In this document: in pieces, positions 46,108 through 55,862 of the stretch | Layout: the number at the start of each line of letters is the position of its first letter | Position numbering within the stretch: position 1 is the first letter of the stretch | Assembly: GCA_039881045.1 (NCBI GenBank) | Contig: JAYWVB010000013.1 | Coordinates: forward strand, 310,001 to 374,000 | Direction of reading: 5' to 3' | Origin: Chaetomium olivaceum | Taxonomy: Eukaryota; Ascomycota; Sordariomycetes; Sordariales; Chaetomiaceae | DNA length: 64,000 nt | Notes under the pieces: generated by a model | The model's database searches: none | What the model saw: only the letters and a program-made list of their open reading frames with translations | Told to the model about the DNA's origin: nothing | Position numbers and translations under genes: made by a program

Positions 46108-46610
46108 AGTCGGATCTGGCGGGGCATGGCGGTCTCAAACGGAAAGATGGGGAGTGACTTACGGATTTCCTCTGCTACGAGCCCATCAAAGCCAAAAATT
46201 CGGCCAAAGCTTCTCCGATCTAGGGTACCCTTGCACCCCAACCAACAGGGGTCCGCTTTTGAGAATGACGCAGGGTTAGGGTCTTAACGAGATCGATTTG
46301 GTATCGCTCGCCGCAATTTCCTCCTTGACTTCATTCAGTTCAGACAACTCAGGAAGAGACGGAATTTCCATCTGCTTCACGAGGCTGTCCCCAGCGTCTC
46401 AGAAAAACACAATCCTTTATCCACCTTCATAGGTAGCTTTATATTTCCCCATACACGTTCTCACGGGACAATCCCGACCACCAAACCGACATTTATTTAC
46501 CCCCTAACTTTTCACATCGTCGACCGCCTTCAATCAACAAAAACGCCCCTGAATTGATAATTCTCAACACAACTCCCACCACCACCACCACCACCGCTAC
46601 AACCATCACC
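46108..46610. other. Divergent promoter region between IF-2 and the membrane-protein gene
   Basis: No gene or RNA feature is seen. The 40 bases before the downstream ATG are ACC-rich (CCACCACCACC), probably 5' untranslated sequence. Confidence 0.5.
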
Positions 46611-47696
46611 ATGGCGCCCAAACCCACCAAATCCAAAGCCCGCCTCACCCCCTCCTCCAAATCCACCACCCCCAACTCCTCCTCCCCGCCCCACCCCTTC
46701 CAGCCGGCGCCCGCCGCCCTGCAGCCCTTCTGCGCCACGCTCCCGCCAGGCCACGTCTACATCACGCACGTGGACCCGCGACCGGCCGCCGCCAAGCGCA
46801 AGCTCTTCCTGATCCCCATCGGCATCAACCTGGTGGTGATCGCGCTCTTCGCGTGGCGGGTTGCGTACATCGCGCCCTACTACCTCCTCCTGGCTATGTC
46901 CATGCTGGGGCACAGCAACGAGACCACGCTGCGGATGGCCGATCTGACGTGGGCCGAGCTGGGGTGGGCGATCGCGCGCCGCGCCGCGACGTTCGGGTTG
47001 GACTTTGTGCTGGGCGTGTTTGTGTGGCCGTGGCCGTACGAGTTCTTTGTCGGTACCACCGGCCGCGGCAGTCCGGTGGCCTGGCGCTGGGCGGTCGGGT
47101 TCCGGGATCGGGAGGTGTATGTGCGCCGGAGTCGGGATGGGTGGGATGGAGTGCTGCGCAAGGAGAAGGTGGATTTGTTTGATCCCGATGTGTCCGAGGC
47201 GAGGGAGGGCCGCGATGCGATCTTGTCGCGTGTGAGGACGGCTACGGCGCCCATGTTTATGCAGCAGAAGACGGGGTATTTAACGATGAATGGGGAGTGG
47301 GACTTAGATTGGAGGGGGATGGTGGACGCGACTCGGTTGGCGGATAAGAAGGAGATCGCGCTGGAGGCGTTTGGGACGGTGGTGTTGTTGCATCATTCGA
47401 AGTTTGGGTGGGTGAGTGTGGATTTGGGGAATGGTACTAGTGCGGAGCAGGACGAGAGGCGGCGGCAGGTGATGGCTTTCAGGGATGCTCTCACGGCGTT
47501 GGGGAAGGAGGACCTGTTCTTCCGGTGGGTGGAGATGATTCAGTTCGAAACCGACCAGCCGGGCGGGTTCACAAGGGAGAAGCAGGTCGTGGCCGCGCAG
47601 AAGATTCGGGACATGTTCAAGTCCAATGGGGTGGACTTTGATGGCCTTTGGAAGGAAACCGTCGGCACTGATGGCCTGGCCGGTATGCCGGAATAA
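46611..47696 (+). CDS. Conserved fungal membrane protein of unknown function
   Basis: A single-exon ORF of 361 aa. The start ATG has the strong context ATCACCATGG; an upstream in-frame ATA extension is unlikely to be used. After a Pro/Ser/Lys-rich 35-residue N-terminus, the sequence has a hydrophobic segment at about residues 63-81 (LFLIPIGINLVVIALFAW) and a second hydrophobic region around residues 120-148 (FGLDFVLGVFVWPWPYEFF). The C-terminal ~210 residues are soluble-looking, with VGFRDREVYVRRSRDGW, FMQQKTGYLTMNGEWDLDW and ADKKEIALEAFGTVVLLHH. I do not recognise a catalytic motif. The strict codon bias and lack of introns argue for a real, expressed gene. Confidence 0.85.
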   Translation: MAPKPTKSKARLTPSSKSTTPNSSSPPHPFQPAPAALQPFCATLPPGHVYITHVDPRPAAAKRKLFLIPIGINLVVIALFAWRVAYIAPYYLLLAMSMLGHSNETTLRMADLTWAELGWAIARRAATFGLDFVLGVFVWPWPYEFFVGTTGRGSPVAWRWAVGFRDREVYVRRSRDGWDGVLRKEKVDLFDPDVSEAREGRDAILSRVRTATAPMFMQQKTGYLTMNGEWDLDWRGMVDATRLADKKEIALEAFGTVVLLHHSKFGWVSVDLGNGTSAEQDERRRQVMAFRDALTALGKEDLFFRWVEMIQFETDQPGGFTREKQVVAAQKIRDMFKSNGVDFDGLWKETVGTDGLAGMPE

Positions 47697-47839
47697 ACTT
47701 GTATTAGAGATCTCTGTATAATCATATTGGCAAAGGAGGGGATAGAACACGGCTTTCGGCAAGGCGTTTATAGAATGGCTGGTACAGGCAGCAAGAGATT
47801 TAGCAGTATTGTAGTACTATCCTACGACCTGGACATGGC

Positions 47840-48720
47840 TCATTTCTTCTTCGACGCCTTCTTGGGTCCGAGGGCTGCCTCGCGCCGCTTAGCTTCCCTG
47901 GCATCAAGCTCAGCCCGCTTCTCCTTCTCCTGGAGTTCCCTCTCCTCTTTTCAGCCTGTTTATAGTGTCAGCCTCTGCGTAGAAAAGCATCATGCGCAAT
48001 GCAATGTAAGGGAGCATACCTGTTTCCGGGCTATCTCGATCTCGCGCTTTTCACGGATAAGCTTGAGGCGAGCCAAATCCGCCTTGGCCTCGTCCGTCTT
48101 GCCCGCCTCATGCAGCTTGCGATACCTCTCCTTGGCCGCCGCGGCCTCGATCGCCTCGCGTTCCCGCCTGCTAGGTGCGACGCTCAGCTTCTCGACGCCC
48201 TCGGTGGCCTCTTCAACAGGAGACACCATCTTAGTCTGGTTCCGAGCCTTGCGCGAGTGGTTCGGGTTGGCGGGCATGTCATCATCATCCTCCTCCTCCG
48301 AGTCGCTCGGCGGGAGATCGCCGACCTCTACCGGCTTCTTGGACCTAGCGATGGCGGCATCCTTGCGTGCCTTCTTCTCTTTCCTGCGCTCCTCGCGGCT
48401 CAACTCGGCGGCGGCGGATTGGCTTTGTGTGGAAGGGCCGGCGTCATCCGAGTCCTCCTCAGACTCATCCTCCTCCGAGTCCTCTTCGCTGTCCTCCTCA
48501 TCTGAAGACCCCTTCTTCTTGGCATCTGCGCTCCACATATCGATTTCGTTGCCGTCGGCATCGAGCGGTCGGAGGTCACGCGAGAAGTGCTTGCCGCCTG
48601 GGTCCGTTATCAGCATCTCTATCTGCGATGGGTGAGAATAGGCTACTTACCACCACGCGTGTACTTCTTAAACTTGCCGCCGCGGCCGCGAGAGTTTGCG
48701 CCTGGACCACCGCCTGCCAT
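47840..48720 (-). CDS. PP28/PDAP1-like casein kinase substrate protein
   Basis: Exons 48720..48651, 48597..48020 and 47944..47840 give 250 aa. The start MAGGGPGANSRGRGGKFKKY leads through GGGKHFSRDLRPLDADG into an acidic Ser/Glu/Asp tract with many casein kinase 2 sites (DEEDSEEDSEEDESEEDSDD). A basic helical region then matches the PP28 domain (LPPSDSEEEDDDD, NHSRKARNQTKM, SRREREAIEAAAAKERYRKL, KADLARLKLIREKREIEIAR). The end is a charged coiled coil finishing in KKASKKK. The acceptor of exon 3 is ambiguous: the nearer AG at 47946-47945 keeps the frame, whereas the stronger ACAG site 10 bases earlier does not. Family role is poorly defined; PDAP1 is an RNA-associated phosphoprotein in mammals. 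Confidence 0.88.
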
Positions 48721-49720
48721 TTCTGCGATTGTATGGGCCGAGTCCGGGAATTGAAGTTCGAATGGTTGAGGGGTAGTGTGGGCGGGGTACTGATTGTACG
48801 GTTGAGAATAGGAACGAGTTTGCAAAACTGCTACTGAGAATCCCAGAAAATTGGGGAAGAACCGATTAAAGAACAGCGCCGCTAGAATCACAGATCGGAC
48901 AGATGGTCCGGTACAAAGAACAGAGCCCGGCACGAGGCGAACAGTGTTTTAAAAACCATCCATGCTTCCAGGGCGCAGAGGTGACCCCGCCATCCGACCA
49001 TTGCGGGGCCATCGACTCACGCCGATATACCACCACTGTGATAGGTTGGCCAACCAGCCGCAGACTCGGCCTTGATAAGGTCGGGTACTGTATGTACGAA
49101 GTCAAGATCTGGACTTGGCCATTCTGAAGGTCGCCGCGAGCAGGTCGCTTTTTGAGATACGGATTCCCTAATTTGATCAATTTCGATCCATCGTAATTGA
49201 TGTGGTATGAAATTGACCACCTCCATCAGGCAAATTTCATCCCAGACACAGAGGCTGGCCGGTGCTTTGACTGGGGCCTGAAATCGGATCACTTCTAATT
49301 GGTCCATGCTACCCCACCACGAGCCAACTGCTTAAAATCTTTGATTTCCCGTTTCACTTTCTACTTTTCTTCTCTTTTTCTCATCATTCATAAAACACAG
49401 TTCCTTCAAATTCACTCCGGTCCGAGTCTTACGCCATGGCATTCTGGAGGGGAAACTGGAGGATAGACTGAATTTCTTGCTCTTACCCTCTGTCCCTGGC
49501 AGCTTGCTGCATCGTCGGGGAACAGAGAAATATTTTGCCAGATACATCCCTTGTCGGACGTCGTTCACGATGTTGCATCGCGAGAGTTTGTGCCTCTCCC
49601 GCATCAAATCCGTAGCTTCGTAGCTTTATTCCTAAGTCACACTGCATTGCTTGACAGGCCAAGTTTTTGATGAAAAAGTGTTTGATAAAAGAAGAAGAAC
49701 AATACCCTCCAAGAAGCTTA
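48721..49720. other. Intergenic region
   Basis: No coding gene, RNA or repeat recognised in about 1 kb. The 275-base minus-strand ORF at 49332-49607 has no recognisable features. Confidence 0.5.
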
Positions 49721-51816
49721 TCACCCAGTCACCGACGAGAGCAGGTCTCCTACTGACTGCTTCATCCGTTTCGGCGCCCGGAGATCCTCCTCCCTGCGAT
49801 CATCCGGACGAGGAGCCCACGAGGGTGCGGGATCGGAACGTTCCTCCACCTCAACCCGTTGACGGCGCGCCTCTGCGTCTCGAGAGCGAGAGAAAATCAG
49901 ACGTTCCCCGAACAAGGCATACTTGTCATCATATGTACCACACGCCGCGTCACACAGCGTGAAGGTCACAAAGCGATCCCTCGGCAATGTCACGCCGGCT
50001 GCTTGCCTCTGGATAGCGGGTTGCTTCTTCCCGCCCTCCTGGCACTGGTCCAGAAGTGCAAGGAACCAAAACACTTGGTCCTTGGTCAGGTCGTAATGGG
50101 TCGTATTCCACTCCATCGTAAACTTGGCGAGGCGAGACAGAGGGTGAGTGCCTTGCAATACAGTCCGCCAACCATCATCGATATAATCGTAGAGGTCTGA
50201 GTTCTCGGGTTCGGCTTTGACGTGTCCCGCATCCCCTTCCGCGTTTGCTTTCTCGTCCTCCATTTCCCGATCTTTCTCCCTTTCCGCATATAACAGCCGT
50301 CGGGGGTTGTCGACCCAAACCACCTCTTGCTTGTCATTGTCAAACACCTTCCTGAAGCCCAAGACACCTACTTTATGCACCGGTATTCGCCCATCTAGGT
50401 AGGCCTCGGCATATGATACAAACAGCGTTTTCCATTCCTGGTCGTCGCGGCGGGGGTAGATCTTGCCCACCTCAGTGACTTTCCAGCCACAGCGATCCGC
50501 GATATCCTTTGCCTCATCACTGCGCAGTCCCGACGACGGCAGTGCGATGATATCAAAGATTTCCAGAGACGGAAACGACAGCACGTATTGCAGCGACTTT
50601 TCTGAGACCTCGTGCGATTTCGACCCTATTTTCAAAACACGCAGGGCCGGGAATCTCTCTCCCTCTCCCTCAGCCCATCCTCGAAACAGCCTATCGTTAA
50701 CCAGGCTTTCTTCATTTTCTTGCCGTTCCACAATCTCTAGCACAGCCAGTCGAGGCAACTTAGCCAGGGGGATCAGTTCGTGGGTCTGGAAACGCGTGAT
50801 GTTGTCAATGCAGAAATAGAGGAGATCTTCGGTCCAGTCCATAAACGGCGTGATATAAGTGCTCAACCGGCATTGCGGCGCGCCAATATCCAGAGAAAAG
50901 CGGAGCGCGCCCATCTCGGTCGTGGGCGCCTGCTTCCCTTTCCCCTTTGTCGCGTCGGTGGCGGCGGCGAGGGCGCGGTAGAACGGCGCGTCGACGTCCT
51001 CCTTCTCCTTCCCTTTCCCCTTCCCCTTCCCATCCCCCGCCCCCTTTCCCTTCCCCTTCCCTTCATCCAAGTCAGAGAGCCAAACGACGGGCTTTTCAAA
51101 CGTCGGCAGCTGCCCGGCCTGCTCCCCCTCGGACTGGTTCGGAAAAAAGGCCGGGGACAGCGCGCGCCAGGCGTGCAGGGGCATGTTCCGAGGGTACAGC
51201 TCCCGGAAGAGGGCGCGCCTGAGGTTGTCCGGCAGGTCGAGGAGCGACTCCCGGGGCACGTCGGCGATGTTGTCCGCCAGCACGCGCAGGCAGGTCGCCA
51301 TCATGGACCGCGGGCCCTTGGTGTCTCGCTTGCTGCGCGCGGGCGGGAAGGTGAGGAAGTTCTCGCGCGCCTGGTACCAGTTGCTGCCGTGCTGGTAAGG
51401 GGCGCGAGAGAGCTTAAGGGCCGGCGGTAGTAGCCTTGGTAGTCCTCCGGTTTGGCCATGATGGTGTCGTCGTGCGCCGGCGGTGAATCTGGATCGGAAT
51501 CGGAATCTGGATCGAGATCGGAATCGTCATAGGATGTGTATATTGCTCTATCTCCTCCTATACATACACTTTGATAAAGATCATATGGAGCTGCGTCTGA
51601 ATATAATGGCAAGTCTGTTCGTGAATCTGGCGGTGCATCTGCTAGTGGTGCATCTGTTGTCGAATCCGGTGGTACATCCGCTGGTGTTGCATCTGTTGTT
51701 GAATCCGGCGGTGGATCAGTTGGGGGATCCACTAGTAAGGAACCGGGGCCAACGGGTAACGCGTTGGCCAGTCGTTCAGCTAAATTGGCGGCAATTTGGA
51801 GGTGTTCCATTGTCAC
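49721..51816 (-). CDS. Unknown protein with LRR-like middle region (one apparent frameshift)
   Basis: Reading from 51816 down, the frame changes near 51420, where one C of a short C run seems missing (between YYRRP and KLSRAPYQHGSNWY); the product is then about 698 aa. Residues ~30-75 contain a degenerate repeat, (A)DxPPDSTTDAP, and an Asp/Ser-Pro tract. The main part begins MATCLRVLADNIADVPRESL, with helices suggestive of an F-box-like opening and then beta-strand/helix alternation (LPRLAVLEIVERQ, FPALRVLKIGSKS, FPSLEIFDIIALPS) like leucine-rich repeats. A Gly-Lys insert (GKGKGKGAGDGKGKGKGK) sits near residue 210. I do not recognise the family; an F-box/LRR-like substrate receptor is only a guess. 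Confidence 0.72.
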
Positions 51817-52471
51817 GCAGCGGTTGTTTTCAACGGCATCCGCAGTAACTACCTAGGTACCTATTGGATTTTTTTTTGAGGCAACAAGGGCCATGATATC
51901 TAATGAAGGGGTTGGGAGCATTTATAACCTGAGTTTGGAACCTTACATCAAACTCCATTCCAACCAACCACTTTTGTCTCAAAAGACTGAACATAAAAAA
52001 AAATAAGATCGAGGCGCGTGAACAAACGTTTAGTTCTTGACCCACTAGGATTGTCCACACTCTGTGGGCAACTTCCAGGACTTGTTCAATGAAAGCCCTC
52101 CACCCCAAAGCTCAACTGGAAATGAAGGCCACAACTTTTGTTTGTGACCACAAGGGATGTCGATAACCTGGTTGAGGATTTGGCCTTGATGGCCGGAGAC
52201 GCCCGCACGTCGGGACACGGCGGAGTTGGGATGACCGTATCGAGACCATATCGAGACCATATCTACAAGGTGACAAAGACAAAACACAGGATGCCCTTAT
52301 AGGTACCTAGGTACTCAGCATGTCATTGCACGACTGGGAATCAACACTTTCTGGTTCACTTTGAGCACAGTAATGCTCGTGCCTTGCCATCATGCCTTCT
52401 TGCTGGAAGGGCGACCCTCATAAATTACCTAAGTTGCCTTCTGGTTCCGACTCGACCGCAACCCGGCTCGA
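51817..52471. other. Intergenic region with paired ACCTAGGTACCT palindromes
   Basis: Two short palindromic words, ACCTAGGTACCT at 51851-51862 and AGGTACCTAGGTA at 52301-52313, frame the spacer. I see no gene. Their role is unknown. Confidence 0.5.
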
Positions 52472-54293
52472 TTACGCGTTCGAACAAGAGTGATAGGGAA
52501 TCTGGGGTACGCAGTCCGCCTTGCAGGATGTGCCGTTGGCGGGCACTTTGCCGAAAGCAAAGTAGGCACGAATATGGCGCGCCAAACACTCACTCTGCGA
52601 CGCGAGCAAGGTGGTGTGCCCGGTTGCTTCCTGCACAATCACAGCGGAGCCTCTATGCTTGCCTGATACCGCGTACGCGCTGTTGAGAGGAGTGGCGTGG
52701 TCGTACCGGTTTGACAGAATCAACAGCGGAGCGGCAGGGGTCCTGTCATCGTGTGGCCCAACGCCCGGAGTCGGGCTGCCAAAAGGCCCATGAAAGGCGT
52801 ACCCTGGGTTGAAAGCCCAACCGGCGCACGAGAGCAGCAAACGCGACCACACCTCACCTGTGGTGAACGAGCGCTCAGCCTGCATGCGAACAGCCTCCCT
52901 CGCCCAGGAAAGGTTGCGGTTACCCGCGGACGCGAACGTGTCTCCGCAGAACACGCCCACTGCCGCCTCGTACGCCCATGTGTAGCTTGCCGGGGGGTTG
53001 ACGGAGTCGGGTGTTTCGCAAGCTTCGTTTTGCAGGAAGGGGTTGACGGTTGGGCCTTGGAGGAGCAGCGAGAAATTACCCGCCAGCGAGCCGGCCAATG
53101 TGGCGGCTAGGTACTCATATTGGGCGAGGGGATCGTAGAGACAAAGCCGAATTGTGTCGCGGATCTGAAACGAGGTGATGAGATGATATCGTTTGTTGTG
53201 CACCGCGGGCACAGGCCGTTGCTCCAATGACCGTAATAGTGCGTCAACCCGACTCCTGATGTCGGACGGGCTACTGTCTGTGGCCTGGCGAAGAGCGCAG
53301 GAAGCACCGGACTTGAAACATGTCTTGTAAAACTCGTCCATAACCTTTTCTGCGTCATCAACAGTCTTCAAGTATTTCTAGATATCACTATTAGCCCAGC
53401 ACGAGCTTTTTGCTTCTGGAGTGCTTTGTATCATGACTCACGCCAGAGAGATAATCCTCGGGGTCAACGATACCGTCGATCACCATCCTACCAACACGAG
53501 AGGGGAACATAGACGCAAATGTATTTCCTAGCATCGAGCCATACGAGATTCCATAAAACTGAAGGCGCGGCTTCTTATGGCCGGCTTGACCCGGACTCGC
53601 TCTATTCAGCTTTGTTCGGCGCAGCTCATCGACGCGGTCGATAATCTCCAGCATGTCGCGGGCCACGCTAGCCGTGGACATGTGCGAAAAGATGCTATGT
53701 GTGCCCGGCGCCGTCTCGGCACAGAGTTTGCTGAGACCCTCAGCGGCACTGTACCGGAGTTGAAGACCGAGATCGCTCAAGGCAACTGGCGGCATAGCGG
53801 CATCCATGTTCTGAAGTGTATCGGCGACACGGTTAAAGCGTTCGTGGTAGCAGTCAGCGCCGGGAGTGCTCATCGCCACGCCACGAGGGTCGAATGCTAG
53901 AAGCTCAAAATGCTTTTCGCCGTCGAATATAGCTCTGAGCCGATCGCTCATGGCGAGGAGAAACTCCACGCCAGAATTCCCCGGGCCACCAGGGTTAATG
54001 AGGATGGTCCCCCCAAATGAAGGGTCGTTCTCAGGCACGGTGGCCGGAAGAGTGAGAATCGCTATTGCTGCCTGTGTGGATGAGTTCGTCTGGGACCAAT
54101 CCAAGGGGACCTGGAGCCGGGCGCATTTGTAGGTGCCATAGCAATCGTGGTACTGCAGGTCTTTTGATGGGGTTATTGTGGCCCAGGAAAAGGTACTGTC
54201 ACTTGTCTGTCTTGGGAGAAGAAATGCAGAGGCCCCTTCGGCGAGCAGGCTGAACGCGACCATGACCCGAACCATCGAGAAAAGGGGTTCCAT
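52472..54293 (-). CDS. Secreted tripeptidyl-peptidase-like alpha/beta hydrolase (S33, TAP-like C-terminus)
   Basis: Exons 54293..53442 and 53377..52472 give 585 aa. The start lies in the ideal context CCACCATGG. A signal peptide (MVRVMVAFSLLAEGASA) precedes the mature enzyme. The fold has TILINPGGPGNSGVEF (oxyanion region), LAFDPRGVAMSTPG, the nucleophile motif YGISYGSMLG (Ser about residue 250), Asp in ILSNRYDHATPLNSA (about 508) and His in EATGHTTLLA (about 539). The last ~100 residues match the TAP-like C-terminal domain, ending with paired Cys. Such enzymes cleave N-terminal tripeptides from proline-rich or general peptides outside the cell. The intron is 64 nt (GTGAGT...CTAG). The frame is intact throughout. 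Confidence 0.93.
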
Positions 54294-55862
54294 GGTGGCC
54301 AAATAGCACCTCGAGAAAGCGGTTCGAGTTTGGTGAGATGGATTGATACCGAGGTACCTTGACTGAATTTTCATAGAATACAGTACCATGCCCAGCTCGC
54401 TATGTCCCACCCAGTTTCGAGGATCTAAATCATCTAATACCTGGAGCTGGATTGCCTTACCCCACTTCTTGGTGAGCACGACTACCATGTAAGAAAATGC
54501 ACTGCGCTGCCCGCCTTGGCTTGAGCTACCACGCAAGCCTCCAACCGGCATCCATCCGTTTAGGTTGCTCATTCCCGTTTCGTCAGGAACTGCAAGCCAC
54601 TGCTTGGTCAATGCAACTACAGTCTACGCCAACCCTTCCTCGCTGCGGGGCGCATGCCCATCCTTTCCTGAGTGACATCTGGAGGAGAGTGCCAACCAGA
54701 TAATCGGGTCAAAGACCGGCCGGAGGGCTGCCTTGCTGACAGCCCAGCAAATAATACGACAATCCGACGGTTTGCTCAGATATAATGTACATGTATGGAG
54801 TGTAAAGCCAAGGGGAATCGGGAATGTGCAGTGGTACATGCCCATGCAGCATGCTGCAGCCGCTCGCCCTGGTCACCCCATCTCGTCCGGGTGGGGCTGG
54901 GGCGCCTTGCCCGCGTGAGATCAGGCAACGGAAGGGGTCTGCGAGGATCTTGTTGTCATGTGGTTGCACGCGCTGATACGGCTCGCAGCCCCCATGCCGC
55001 GCCGTGCTGCCAATTGCGTCTTGCTGGCTCAACCTGTCGCGCTCTATCCGAGGTAAAGTGCCGGGATCGGTTCATTTTGCTCCCTCGCAACTCGCAGAAT
55101 GAAAGGGGCGTCACCTAAGTAGTAGGACTATCAGATGTAGCTGCTGTTGCTCGAACGAAGGAAGAAGAGGAAGCTCAAATAACTCTATGGGAACCAAGTT
55201 GCACATGGAACAGCTATCGCAGCTGATCGTGTCGGAACTTTGCCAGCCGTCGTTTGGAGCGAAGGATAGGTATTGTTTCGATCCAAGTATGGAGACTGAC
55301 GACCTGGGCCTCGATGGCTATGGCAACTCGTGGCTGACAGATGAGAGGAATGCCGAGATCCTGAAGGAAACGTAGAACGCCTTGGTCTGGCAGATTTAAA
55401 GGAGGGCTGCGTTGCGACGGGCATTTGTGTGAACGGATTAGGGCGGAGGACCCGCCTCTGGCCCAAGGGGATAGCCATCTACGAAACGGCCGTGCAAGAG
55501 TTCTTTGAAGAGTACCTATGGTGATGCGCATCCATGTTCCGCCAGCTAGGTATGTTGCTAATTGCTACATGTACCTAACTTTCAAAGCCATGGCTCAAGT
55601 TCATAACTGAAACCCGCCCAAACGCCATGAAAAAGTAACCAGGAGTGCTAAGACCCTGGATTTCTGAATACACATTTTTCAAATTCCCGAATACTCTTTG
55701 CTTTCCCAACACCCATCGTCAGTCGGCCATATGCCAACAGGCCTAACCTAGGACTTCTCTGGTCCGTGGCCCTAATTCCTCGTCATATTGTAATAATCCA
55801 CACAAGGCCGAGACATTTGACCGTCACAACGTCCGAGTCCGGGCACGACCGGCTCGGAGCCC
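54294..55862. other. Intergenic region
   Basis: About 1.6 kb with only short unrecognised ORFs on both strands. I see no RNA gene, repeat array or mobile element. Confidence 0.5.
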
